The notes: a model not told the origin generated them from the letters alone. A stretch of DNA of 32,914 nt from UMGS363 sp051891935 (GCA_051891935.1 JBJFFR010000159.1:1-32914), one strand, 5' to 3'. Positions 15,265 through 22,747 are shown, counted from the first letter of the stretch. Numbers and translations are program-made.

Positions 15265-15367
15265 ATACTTAAAACCATTTAAAAACTGTACAAAAAATCA
15301 AGCAAAAATCTCTCGTATATGGATTTTGCGCAGATTTTTTGTCTACAGTTTAAATGGTTTTTAGTAT
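15265..15367. repeat. Miniature inverted-repeat element, ATACTAA family, copy 2 (reverse orientation)
   Basis: Element of 103 bp, bounded by ATACTTAAAACCATTTAAA (15265 on) and TTTAAATGGTTTTTAGTAT (ending 15367). The core has CAAAAAATCAAGCAAAAATC and TTTTGCGCAGATTTTTTGTC and is the reverse complement of copy 1 at 4230-4331. The outer arms differ from copy 1 yet remain mutually complementary. Confidence 0.8.
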
Positions 15368-15414
15368 TATTGAGTATATCACAATTATCAAGTAAAATCA
15401 ACCCAAAACTTTTC

Positions 15415-15591
15415 ATACTAATCTTTAATAGTTCTATAGACAAAACCGAGAGATAGAATAAGTCCAGTTAGGTAAACTTGTTTACCTTGGAGAGCGACCG
15501 CAGACAGGCTTGCCGCCTTTCAAGGGAGCTTGACGACGAATGGACTTATTATAGCCGAGGGTTTGTCTATAGGTTGATTAAAGATTAGTAT
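15415..15591. repeat. 177-bp nested inverted-repeat element with ATACTAA/TTAGTAT ends
   Basis: Terminal arms ATACTAATCTTTAAT (15415-15429) and ATTAAAGATTAGTAT (15577-15591) are perfect complements. A second pair, CTATAGACAAA / TTTGTCTATAG, and a third, AATAAGTCCA (15457-15466) / TGGACTTATT (15541-15550), nest inside. The 74-nt centre holds GGTAAAC/TTTACC and CAAG/CTTG mini-stems and is GC-richer than the surroundings. It encodes no protein. It shares ends with the other elements but has a different core, so it is probably a second member of the same mobilisable class. Confidence 0.72.
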
Positions 15592-15635
15592 CAGTGCAAA
15601 ATTACATAGTAGGCTGTTCAATTTATTCAAACCTA

Positions 15636-15664
15636 TTGACAACACTTTAATTGACTGATAAAAT
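15636..15664 (+). promoter_or_regulatory. Promoter of the CotH-like lipoprotein gene
   Basis: TTGACA (15636-15641), a 17-nt spacer and TAAAAT (15659-15664), about 46 nt before the ATG at 15711. Confidence 0.7.
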
Positions 15665-15710
15665 AAAATTATAGGATATGTTCATTTTTTTGGAAAAACG
15701 GAGAGATATT

Positions 15711-17297
15711 ATGAAACGAACTATAAAATCAGCAATAGCAGTTTTTCTTTGCTGCCTTATGTGCGGATGTTCTGCGTCGGAGGAAAGCCGTGCGGAGCAT
15801 AATGAGGAAACACAGCTGACATTTTCGGAACAACCGGATATTATGTCAGCGGAAATCCCCGTGCTTTCGATAGTAACTGCCAACGGGAAAAATGATTTTG
15901 CCGAAAAACCTGTTTCGGAATTTGTATCAAAACAGATCGCCTCGTGGACTCCGGGTTATGTTATTCCACCTGCACCGTATTACGAGGACTGTAAGATATC
16001 ATTGAAAGAGGGAAACAATACTCTTATAGATTCAGCCGAAGCAAGTGTTAAAGTAAGGGGAAATTGGACTACAAACTATTCTAAAAAGCCATTCAGAATA
16101 AAGTTTGCCGAAAAACAGTCCATGCTTGATCTTAATGGGGGAGAAGCATTTAAAAACTGGGTACTGCTGGCAGAATACAAGGATGCTTCAATGCTCCGAA
16201 ATAAGTCTTCACTTGAATTATCTCGTGAGATACTTGGAAAAGACGGACTATATGCGTCTGATTCTGCTTTTGTCGATGTTGAGATAAACGGCGAATACTG
16301 GGGGGTTTATCTTTTGGCAGAATTCCAGCAGGTGAATGAAAAGAGAGTAGATTTAACCGAACCAATAAACACTTACAGCGGAACCGATATAGGATATTTT
16401 CTTGAATATGACGGTAATTATATTAATGAAGAACCACTCTATCAATTTCATGTTGAGTATCATAATAACGCCGAACTAAAACCATTTGACGGAAATGACG
16501 GAAGCGGCAGAACTATACGCTGTCTTCCTCTTTTGAAAAACGATCCAAAGAAAGATATCGGATTTACTATAAAAAGCGATATTGTTTCCCGTGAACAGCA
16601 TGATTTCATTGCTTCCTTTGTAAATAATGTTTATAATATAATGTATGAAGCAGCATATTATGACAAAGCATTTATTTTTAACGAAGATTATTCGGATATA
16701 ATCGAATCTGATGATCTTACACCACGGGAAGCGGTTGAAAGAGTTGTTGATGTCAACTCCTTGGCTGATATGTATATTATAAGTGAACTTACCTGTGATG
16801 CCGATCTTTATTGGTCAAGCTTTTTTATGACAGCTGATTTTGGAGAAAACGGAAATCGCAAGCTGACATTTCAGGCACCATGGGACTTTGATTCCGCTTT
16901 GGGAAATAAATCGCGTTGTCCTGACGGTAAGGGCTTCTACGCATCAAATATTATACCTGATGTAAACGGAGATACATACGAAACGATCAATCCGTGGCTT
17001 GCGGTAATAAGTTATGAAGACTGGTATCGTGAATTAATCAGTCAGAAATGGACAGAAATCTACGACAGCGGAGTTTTTGACAGAGTGTCTGAAATGATCG
17101 CAGCAGATACAATTCAGTATAAGGATGCCTTTTTGAGAAATAATGAGCGATGGGGCATAAGCACCGAGGATTATTCTGTTATCGGTGAGCTTTCAGCAAA
17201 TGCGCTTAAATGCAAAACTCAAGAAGCTGCTGCAGTTTTTCTTGACGAATGGCTTCAAAGCAGAGTTGACTTTCTGAATGATTACTGGCACAAATAA
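15711..17297 (+). CDS. CotH-kinase-family lipoprotein
   Basis: Exported protein of 528 residues. Residues 1-20 are a lipoprotein-like signal ending LMCGC, with C20 the likely lipid site. The rest matches the CotH atypical protein-kinase fold: VRGNWTTNYSKKPFRIKF (115-132), WVLLAEYKDASMLRN (150-164), VDVEINGEYWGVYLLAEF (188-205), and the metal-binding FQAPWDFDSALGN in the C-terminal third. CotH of Bacillus phosphorylates coat proteins. In ruminococci CotH domains are also common in secreted, cellulosome-associated proteins, so the role here could be either; no dockerin is visible. The start at 15711 has GGAGAG 6-7 nt upstream. Confidence 0.87.
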   Translation: MKRTIKSAIAVFLCCLMCGCSASEESRAEHNEETQLTFSEQPDIMSAEIPVLSIVTANGKNDFAEKPVSEFVSKQIASWTPGYVIPPAPYYEDCKISLKEGNNTLIDSAEASVKVRGNWTTNYSKKPFRIKFAEKQSMLDLNGGEAFKNWVLLAEYKDASMLRNKSSLELSREILGKDGLYASDSAFVDVEINGEYWGVYLLAEFQQVNEKRVDLTEPINTYSGTDIGYFLEYDGNYINEEPLYQFHVEYHNNAELKPFDGNDGSGRTIRCLPLLKNDPKKDIGFTIKSDIVSREQHDFIASFVNNVYNIMYEAAYYDKAFIFNEDYSDIIESDDLTPREAVERVVDVNSLADMYIISELTCDADLYWSSFFMTADFGENGNRKLTFQAPWDFDSALGNKSRCPDGKGFYASNIIPDVNGDTYETINPWLAVISYEDWYRELISQKWTEIYDSGVFDRVSEMIAADTIQYKDAFLRNNERWGISTEDYSVIGELSANALKCKTQEAAAVFLDEWLQSRVDFLNDYWHK

Positions 17298-17320
17298 TAC
17301 TAAACGATCGACATTTACAA

Positions 17321-17362
17321 GACAAGTGGCTGCTACAGATCATACTGTAACAGCCATTTGTC
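17321..17362. repeat. Long imperfect inverted repeat after the CotH gene
   Basis: GACAAGTGGCTGCTACAG (17321-17338) pairs with CTGTAACAGCCATTTGTC (17345-17362) around a 6-nt loop, with two mismatches and one G-T pair. Neither side is followed by a T-run, so it is not a standard intrinsic terminator. It lies between the CotH gene and the convergent recombinase gene and could be a terminator-like RNA stem or part of an old integration junction. Confidence 0.55.
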
Positions 17363-17401
17363 GGAGCGTTGGAGAACTTCTGACGCTTTAATACAAAATT
17401 A

Positions 17402-18931
17402 TCAAATATTCCATATAATTTGGACATTGCCATCCTCGTCGATCAAAATCTGATGTATCATTATCATCGCAACCGATTTTTTATTCTCATAGCCTGCGGT
17501 TTTCCAGTATCGGGCAAGATCGATCACAGTATCGGCATCACATTCATTAGTTTTAAGCTCTTCAATTCTTTTACAAAACTCTGTTTTATCTTCTTTTAGC
17601 CGAGTAGCTTTCTGATTGAAAAGCGTCAGCAGATCATCATTGTATTCGCCGGAAATCACAGTATCCATTAACTGTTTTTCGGCTTTTTCAACAGCTTTGA
17701 TCTTAAGCTTTAAATCGTTGATCTCGGCTGCGTTATTTGGTTTACTTGATTTCTTGATCCCGTTAATTTCAGAAAGTTTTACAGAGATACAATCAAACAC
17801 CATGTTTTCCAGATCTTCGGCGTAAATCGAACATTTTGGTCCGGTACAGGTCTTTTTGTGTGATTTGCCGGTACAGTTGAAGTACCGCCGCATTTTACCA
17901 TCCTTATTGATCTTTCCTTTAATTGTTGTCATTGTATGACCGCATTTTTTACAGATAACCTTACCTGCAAGCCAGCTTGTCGGATTGCTGAAGCTGTTTG
18001 TTATCTGCTTGTTTTTTTCAAGCTTACGCTGACATTTCAGCCAGATGTCCGAATCAACAACTCCCTGATGCGTCATTAAAACTAATTTCATATCAGACCA
18101 ATCGGGATCGTAAGCCTTATGTTTACTGTGTCCGTAAAGCTGCGCACCGTATTCACCCGTGTACTGCGAGCTGTCTGTTACCATCCGAACACTGTGGCGC
18201 TCATAGTAATCATAAACCTCCGAATCAGCCTTGACATATATTGGATTTTTCAGCAGAGCCGATAATTTAGCTGTTGTCCAGCAGCTTCCGTTCAGCGGTG
18301 TTTTCCCCTCTGCTATCAAAAGAGCCTGCAGCCGCCGCAAAGATACATTTTCTTGTGCATAAACTTCATATATGTAACGTATCTGCTCAATCTCCGAAGG
18401 AATAGGGTCAAGCTTTTTTGTCTTTATGTTATTAATATAAGTGGGGACAAGCTCAAAGCCATAAGGTTGTCTGCCGCCCATATAGAATCCCATCTCACTT
18501 CTATGAGCATAAGCTTGTGTTACACGGTTAATTATAGATGTCCTTTCAAACTCTGCAAAGACCATCAGTATCTTTACAATGAGTTCACCGTAGGGTGAAG
18601 ATGTGTCGAAGGACTCCTGTGAGGAAATAAACTCAACATTGTAATCCTTGAATTCCTGCAGAATATTTACAAAATCGGAAAGCGAACGGCTTATTCTATC
18701 CAGCCTATAAACAATTACCTTGCTGATCTTTCCTTTTTCAATCAGCTTCATCATCTTCTGAAAACCGTCACGGTTCACATTTCCGCCCGAAAAACCGTTA
18801 TCAACAAAGGTGATGACCTTTTCGTTGCGTTCGTCGGGCTTTATCATAGATCTACAGTATTCGATCTGCGTTTCACAGCTGATACTGTTTTCTCGTTCTA
18901 CGGATTTTCTTGCATAAACAGCAATAGACAT
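17402..18931 (-). CDS. Large serine recombinase
   Basis: Site-specific recombinase of 509 residues, of the type used by integrative elements. The N-terminal resolvase domain has the nucleophile S10 in MSIAVYARKS, and the active-site arginine region VIYRLDRISRSLSD. A recombinase domain follows (GGRQPYGFE, then SLRRLQALLIAEGKTPLNG). Next are a zinc ribbon (CKKCGHTM with later cysteines CTGKSHKKTCTGPKC) and a C-terminal coiled coil (about 420-470). All expected parts are present, so it may be active. CGCAAGGAGGAGCG precedes the start. Two small ORFs lie directly upstream on the same strand. No other genes of an integrative element remain nearby, suggesting a remnant or minimal element. Confidence 0.93.
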   Translation of the reverse strand: MSIAVYARKSVERENSISCETQIEYCRSMIKPDERNEKVITFVDNGFSGGNVNRDGFQKMMKLIEKGKISKVIVYRLDRISRSLSDFVNILQEFKDYNVEFISSQESFDTSSPYGELIVKILMVFAEFERTSIINRVTQAYAHRSEMGFYMGGRQPYGFELVPTYINNIKTKKLDPIPSEIEQIRYIYEVYAQENVSLRRLQALLIAEGKTPLNGSCWTTAKLSALLKNPIYVKADSEVYDYYERHSVRMVTDSSQYTGEYGAQLYGHSKHKAYDPDWSDMKLVLMTHQGVVDSDIWLKCQRKLEKNKQITNSFSNPTSWLAGKVICKKCGHTMTTIKGKINKDGKMRRYFNCTGKSHKKTCTGPKCSIYAEDLENMVFDCISVKLSEINGIKKSSKPNNAAEINDLKLKIKAVEKAEKQLMDTVISGEYNDDLLTLFNQKATRLKEDKTEFCKRIEELKTNECDADTVIDLARYWKTAGYENKKSVAMIMIHQILIDEDGNVQIIWNI

Positions 18932-18952
18932 TGAATAACGCTCCTCCTTGCG

Positions 18953-19123
18953 TTAATCTTTATTAGTTGAATGTTGGAGCTTGCTCTTTTTCTTCGTAAG
19001 CACAACCGTCAATTCTTCCAAAATTCTTTCCTTGCTGTAATTGTCATTCTCGGTCAGTACAGAGTGCTCAACTTTGTGAGTTCTGTTTTTAATATCTTTA
19101 TATTCGCCGACAAGTTCAGCCAT
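18953..19123 (-). CDS. Small protein upstream of the recombinase, function unknown
   Basis: A 56-residue charged protein: MAELVGEYKDIKNRT at the N-terminus, ERILEELTVVLTKKKSKLQ in the C-terminal half. AAGGAG lies 8 nt before the ATG. Its stop is 21 nt before the recombinase start, with the recombinase ribosome site in between, so the two genes form an operon. Small accessory ORFs often precede serine integrases and can be directionality factors or regulators, but nothing in the sequence proves that here. The protein looks helical and has no cysteine or membrane segment. Confidence 0.7.
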   Translation of the reverse strand: MAELVGEYKDIKNRTHKVEHSVLTENDNYSKERILEELTVVLTKKKSKLQHSTNKD

Positions 19124-19138
19124 ATTGTCATCTCCTTG

Positions 19139-19366
19139 TTAAAAAGCTAAACAATCATTACCTGATGCAATAATATGCTTGAAAGCACAGCATAATTCAG
19201 GTTTTATATAGGTTTGAAGGAATTTACTTAAATTGATAATTTCGGCGAAAGCCTGCGAATAACCCAGGATAATCTTAATTCCAAAAACTTTTACGCTTTT
19301 AACCCTGCATTTGATAAAATTACTCCGAAAAAATAACCTGAATTCTGCATGGCAATTTTTTGTCAT
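19139..19366 (-). CDS. Possible 75-residue ORF of the recombinase module, perhaps 5'-truncated
   Basis: The stop codon is only 15 nt before the ATG of the 56-residue gene, as in an operon. The C-terminal half (GYSQAFAEIINLSKFLQTY, then CCAFKHIIASGNDCLAF) reads like real protein. The nominal start at 19366 has no ribosome site and lies inside a plus-strand hairpin, and no good internal start follows. It may be the 3' end of a longer gene cut off at the element boundary. I do not recognise the family. Confidence 0.35.
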   Translation of the reverse strand: MTKNCHAEFRLFFRSNFIKCRVKSVKVFGIKIILGYSQAFAEIINLSKFLQTYIKPELCCAFKHIIASGNDCLAF

Positions 19367-19376
19367 GCAGTTTTTT
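19345..19376 (+). terminator. Hairpin with T6 tail reading on the plus strand
   Basis: CTGCATG (19345-19351) pairs perfectly with CATGCAG (19364-19370), followed by TTTTTT. It is shaped like an intrinsic terminator, but no plus-strand gene lies in front of it. It may be left over from a gene removed by rearrangement, or may block antisense transcription into the recombinase operon. Confidence 0.5.
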
Positions 19377-19429
19377 CGTAAAGACTGTTTGTATTATTCA
19401 ATTAACAGAATAGAGGAGAACTATATCAC

Positions 19430-19470
19430 TTTTGCGCAGATTTTTTGTCTACACTTTTTTCGGGGATTAG
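19430..19470. repeat. Half copy of the ATACTAA-family element (copy 3, truncated)
   Basis: TTTTGCGCAGATTTTTTGTC with TACACTTTTTTCGGGGATTAG matches one half of copies 1 and 2. The other half is missing. It is preceded by an orphan ribosome-site-like AGAGGAGAACTAT that has no start codon after it. It joins another inverted repeat directly at its TTAG end. Confidence 0.7.
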
Positions 19471-19587
19471 GAAAAAGCTGATTAAAGCGCAGCGTTCGTT
19501 TCGCCGTTTTGAGAAATGTACGAGTTTCCGCCTTTGAGGACATTTTGAAAAACGGCAGAAACGTATTAATCAGCGTTTCCTTAGTAT
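19470..19587. repeat. Imperfect inverted-repeat element ending in TTAGTAT
   Basis: Arms GGAAAAAGCTGATTAA (19470-19485) and TTAATCAGCGTTTCC (19566-19580) are followed by TTAGTAT (19581-19587). An inner pair CGTTTCGCCGTTTT (19497-19510) / AAAACGGCAGAAACG (19549-19563) extends the hairpin. The right end matches the terminal heptamer of the other elements. The left heptamer is lost where it meets the half copy at 19430-19470, suggesting the two elements recombined at their ends. The stretch 19588-19633 shows nothing else. Confidence 0.6.
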
Positions 19588-19633
19588 TGGAACAGCAGCA
19601 AGAGGCTGAAGAAAAACTTTATCTTTATTATGA

Positions 19634-19662
19634 TTGATTTTGATGTTTTTCTATGATATAAT
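19634..19662 (+). promoter_or_regulatory. Promoter of the 19683 acetyltransferase gene
   Basis: TTGATT (19634-19639), a 17-nt spacer and TATAAT (19657-19662), about 20 nt before the start codon. It may serve the whole run of small plus-strand genes downstream. Confidence 0.65.
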
Positions 19663-19682
19663 TATAAAAAAGGAGAATGTAT

Positions 19683-20099
19683 ATGATTATAAGGCTGATC
19701 GAAAAGAATGACAAGGAATTTGTAATGAGTATAGATAAGCACGTTGATGAAACACGATTTGAGTGTCTTGTGCACACTAAAAACGGATACATAATATGTA
19801 AAGACAACAAACCGATCGGAACTATGTTCCAAACAGTTTTATGGGATAATATTCCTTTTTTGAGTTTAATCTATGTATGTGAAGAAGAACGGGGGAAAGG
19901 ATACGGCTCTAAAGCAACCCTTGCTTGGGAAGAAGAAATGAAAAAGCAAGGATATAAAATGACGCTTATATCCACTCAAGTTGATGAGAATGCACAGCAT
20001 TTTTATCGCAAACTGGGATATGTTGATTGCGGCGGATTGTTATTTAACGGAACGCCCTTTGAACAGCCAATGGAAATGTTTATGCGTAAGATACTTTAA
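19683..20099 (+). CDS. GNAT-family N-acetyltransferase
   Basis: Protein of 138 residues with the GNAT core. A beta strand LSLIYVCEEERGKGYGSKAT contains the acetyl-CoA pyrophosphate loop (ERGKGYGS), and QVDENAQHFYRKLGYVDCGG forms the C-terminal half. Substrate unknown; antibiotic or small-molecule acetylation is possible but not shown. Of two in-frame ATGs, 19683 lies 7 nt from AGGAG while 19677 lies only 1 nt away, so I take 19683. Confidence 0.85.
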   Translation: MIIRLIEKNDKEFVMSIDKHVDETRFECLVHTKNGYIICKDNKPIGTMFQTVLWDNIPFLSLIYVCEEERGKGYGSKATLAWEEEMKKQGYKMTLISTQVDENAQHFYRKLGYVDCGGLLFNGTPFEQPMEMFMRKIL

Positions 20100-20156
20100 C
20101 AGCTTTATATGTTTTTATCGGTAGTTTATATACATCAAAATTAAAATAGGTATAAA

Positions 20157-20593
20157 GTGGACAAATTATATTCCAAATGCGGTATGAGATGCGATCTGTG
20201 TCTGATCTACCGCTCTAATGTTCAGAAAAACGACAGGCGCAAAGAGATCTGCGAGGTCTTCGGTAAAATATATCAAGATTTCAATCCAGATCCTAATACG
20301 ATAATCTGTGACGGATGCTCTTGTGAAAAAGAAGATCCTGTTTTACTTGATCCCACCTGCAAAGCAAGAAAATGTGTGATTGATAAAGGTATCGAACATT
20401 GCGGATATTGTGACCGATACCCCTGTGAAATATTTCCTGCCGAACCAATACAGGAGGAGCTTGTAAAAAAATTGACATTGAAAAACAATGGACATGGGAT
20501 GATGAAAGGCTTATGGAAGCATATACCTGCAAAAAGAATATGGATGAGTTCAGAAAAAAACAAATGAATTTATATAATAAAAATTCAAAGTGA
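20157..20593 (+). pseudogene. DUF3795-family Cys-rich protein, frameshifted in an A7 tract
   Basis: From GTG 20157 the frame has the DUF3795 features: SKCGMRCDLCLIYRSN, CDGCSCEKEDPV, CKARKCVIDKGIEHCGYC and RYPCEIFP, likely metal-binding cysteines of unknown function. The open frame then ends at 20567 with an unconvincing tail. The +1 frame after the A7 run (20465-20471) instead reads the typical family C-terminus: KQWTWDDERLMEAY then CKKNMDEFRKKQ, stopping at 20593. One extra A would join the two halves into 145 residues. Either a single-base deletion or sequencing error broke the gene, or slippage on the A-run restores it. The start lacks a strong ribosome site. Confidence 0.78.
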
Positions 20594-20606
20594 ATGGGTG
20601 GTTTGA

Positions 20607-21128
20607 TTGAATTTGATAAAGGCTGTTTCTGGCGATTTTTTGAGAATATCAGATTTCTATAAGTATGTGATCGACAATACCGAAAATATGGCTGAATACG
20701 GACGATGGATCTATGGTCAGCACCCGACAGATGATATGATCAATGGATATATTGAAGGTGGCTATATGTACTATACAGAGGATAACGGGGAGATCACTTC
20801 TGCTGTTGCAGTAACACCTTACCAGAGTGAAGACTATCGTCCTGTGCATTGGAGTATTAAAGCAGACGATAATGAGGTATCAGTTGTTCATATCTTATGT
20901 ATTGACCCCCAAAGGCAGAAATGCGGACTTGCCAAGTCTGTTATGAAAGAAATTATTTCTATGGCAAAGGAAAACAGCATGAAAGCTGTTCGCTTGGACG
21001 CACTTTGCTGTAATAAACCTGCCCACAGGCTTTATGAGTCTATCGGATTTAAAAAATGCGGCAGTCAGAAATGGTATGCCGAAAATACCGGGTGGATCGA
21101 CTTCTTTTTATATGAATTTGTATGCTGA
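20607..21128 (+). CDS. GNAT-family N-acetyltransferase
   Basis: Protein of 173 residues starting at TTG 20607, with the weak ribosome site GGGTGGT a few bases upstream. It has the full GNAT core: VSVVHILCIDPQRQKCGLAK is strand 4 with the acetyl-CoA loop (QRQKCGLA, a cysteine replacing the common glycine/arginine), and DALCCNKPAHRLYESIGF is the C-terminal strand-helix. Substrate unknown. It begins 13 nt after the restored end of the DUF3795 frame, so the two probably share a transcript. Confidence 0.84.
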   Translation: MNLIKAVSGDFLRISDFYKYVIDNTENMAEYGRWIYGQHPTDDMINGYIEGGYMYYTEDNGEITSAVAVTPYQSEDYRPVHWSIKADDNEVSVVHILCIDPQRQKCGLAKSVMKEIISMAKENSMKAVRLDALCCNKPAHRLYESIGFKKCGSQKWYAENTGWIDFFLYEFVC

Positions 21129-21173
21129 AAGAAAACCTAACCATAATAAACAGAATTCCGATGAGGTGAAAAT

Positions 21174-21617
21174 ATGGGAGAAAATATCATTTCTATGCTA
21201 ACAGCCAAAGATGACAAAGCTGCTTGCGCTGCCGCCGAAAAAATCATTTCCGAAAGTGCGGAAAGCGATGAATGGTATAAGTATTTTGATAAATTTGCTT
21301 CATTGCTTGATAATCCTAAATCCTTAGTAAGAAACAGGGCGATCAGTATTCTTGCTGCAATTGCCCAGTGGGATACCGAGGATAGATTCTATGCAATTCT
21401 GCCCGATTTTCTCATACACATAACGGATGAAAAGCCTATCACAGCAAGACAATGTGTAAAAGCACTTGCACAAATAGGACAGGCTAAACCAAAGTACAAA
21501 ACACAGATCATTTCATCTCTGAATAATTCTGATCTGTCAAAATACAAGGACAGTATGCGACCGCTTATTGAAAAGGATATTGCAGCGACTGTAAAAGCTT
21601 TGGAAGCAGTTATTTGA
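21174..21617 (+). CDS. HEAT/armadillo-like helical protein
   Basis: All-helical cytoplasmic protein of 147 residues. Repeating helix pairs such as FASLLDNPKSLVRNRAISIL (44-63) and PITARQCVKALAQIGQAKP look like degenerate HEAT repeats, usually protein-binding scaffolds. Similar short proteins in clostridia are often labelled SufBD-like without evidence of iron-sulfur function. GATGAGGTGAAAAT precedes the ATG. No catalytic motif is visible. Confidence 0.75.
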   Translation: MGENIISMLTAKDDKAACAAAEKIISESAESDEWYKYFDKFASLLDNPKSLVRNRAISILAAIAQWDTEDRFYAILPDFLIHITDEKPITARQCVKALAQIGQAKPKYKTQIISSLNNSDLSKYKDSMRPLIEKDIAATVKALEAVI

Positions 21618-21679
21618 ATCAAGAACATTCTACTGTGTTTTCAGATGTTATTTTACTTTTTTTAAGGATCGTGATCAAA

Positions 21680-22120
21680 ATGGAAATCAGATTAATGAGA
21701 ATATCCGATTATGAACAGGTGTATCAATTATGGCTTTCCTGTGCAGGGATGGGGTTAAACAATCTGGATGATTCAAAAGAGGGGATAGAACGCTTTTTGA
21801 ACAGAAATCCCGAAACCTGTTTTGTTGCAGAGAAAGAAAAAAAGATAATTGGTGTGATCCTTGTCGGAAATGACGGGAGAAGAGGATATATCTACCATAC
21901 AGCGGTAAGCCCGGATCACAGACATCAGGGCATTGCTGCAAAGCTTGTTGATACATCAACGACTGCATTAAAATCGTTAGGAATCAACAAAGCAGCTTTG
22001 GTCGTATTTTCTAAAAATGAAGATGGAAATGCTTTCTGGAAGAAAAACGGTTTTATTTCACGGAAGGATTTAGTATACAGAAACAAAACGCTTACCGAAA
22101 TGATAAGAATAGGTACATAA
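21680..22120 (+). CDS. GNAT-family N-acetyltransferase (YpeA-like)
   Basis: Protein of 146 residues. MEIRLMRISDYEQVYQLW at the start, YIYHTAVSPDHRHQGIAAKL as the acetyl-CoA-binding strand and loop, and VFSKNEDGNAFWKKNGF near the end are typical of the small YpeA/RimI-like GNAT group. I start at 21680, with AAGGA 11 nt upstream. The frame is open further upstream to 21614, but that overlaps the HEAT-like gene and lacks a ribosome site. Substrate unknown. Confidence 0.85.
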   Translation: MEIRLMRISDYEQVYQLWLSCAGMGLNNLDDSKEGIERFLNRNPETCFVAEKEKKIIGVILVGNDGRRGYIYHTAVSPDHRHQGIAAKLVDTSTTALKSLGINKAALVVFSKNEDGNAFWKKNGFISRKDLVYRNKTLTEMIRIGT

Positions 22121-22206
22121 ATAACTGTATTCTTTAGTTTAATCCTTTTACAAATCTCTATGAAATTCTGTAAAATAACTCAATAAAGCAAAATCGGTGA
22201 AATATT

Positions 22207-22674
22207 ATGAAAAAATCCTTTATAAAAGCAGCTGTTGTGATAGTTTCAACACTTGCATTTGTCTTTGTGGTATCTCTTTATGACTCTGAAAAGCTTGCGG
22301 AGCCGATCATAGGTTATTCCGAAGCCGTAACACAGATACCGCTTGATAATATGTGGGAAGAAACAGAGCAACAGACCGAAGAAGCAATTGTTTCTGACGC
22401 TTTAACCGCTGCAACCGAAATCACTTCAGCCGAAAGCATTACTTCATCACCGCCAAATGCAATATCCGAAGCATCCGAACAAAATGAGCTTATTAATATA
22501 AATACAGCCTCGGCGGAAGAATTGAAGCAGCTTAACGGAATAGGAGATGTCATTGCAGAACGAATAGTAGAATATGCTAAAACGATTGGATTCAATTCTA
22601 TTGAAGAAATAAAAAACGTTAAAGGCATAGGAGATAAGAAATTTGACAATATAAAGGACAAGATCACTGTCTGA
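22207..22674 (+). CDS. ComEA-like helix-hairpin-helix protein
   Basis: Membrane-anchored, extracytoplasmic DNA-binding protein of 155 residues. Residues 8-24 are a membrane anchor, 35-92 an acidic/Ser/Thr/Glu-rich linker, and 93-155 a double helix-hairpin-helix: ININTASAEELKQLNGIGDV and then IEEIKNVKGIGDKKFDNIKD. ComEA binds incoming DNA during natural transformation. No comEC gene adjoins it here, but comF lies 2.3 kb downstream. Only the HhH domain plus anchor is present, without the SLBB domain found in some ComEA proteins. GGTGAAATATT precedes the ATG. Confidence 0.88.
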   Translation: MKKSFIKAAVVIVSTLAFVFVVSLYDSEKLAEPIIGYSEAVTQIPLDNMWEETEQQTEEAIVSDALTAATEITSAESITSSPPNAISEASEQNELININTASAEELKQLNGIGDVIAERIVEYAKTIGFNSIEEIKNVKGIGDKKFDNIKDKITV

Positions 22675-22694
22675 AATGCAGTGGTCTTGTTTTA
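22658..22694 (+). terminator. Terminator of the ComEA-like gene
   Basis: ACAAGATCACTG (22658-22669) pairs with CAGTGGTCTTGT (22679-22690), followed by TTTT. The left arm is inside the last codons of the gene. Confidence 0.85.
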
Positions 22695-22718
22695 TGACAT
22701 TTTTTATATTGTATGATG

Positions 22719-22747
22719 TTGCAAAACATCTTGTAATGTGTTATAAT
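22719..22747 (+). promoter_or_regulatory. recD2 promoter
   Basis: TTGCAA (22719-22724), a 17-nt spacer and TATAAT (22742-22747), about 35 nt before the ATG at 22783. It probably also serves comF and possibly mreB. Confidence 0.6.

Noticed and set aside
15265..15591. CRISPR array or tandem repeat
   Set aside because: The two elements are single hairpins with different interiors, without regular short repeats or spacers.
17321..17362. Calling the long inverted repeat after the CotH gene a rho-independent terminator
   Set aside because: The stem is long enough, but neither side has a T-run, so I list it only as an inverted repeat.
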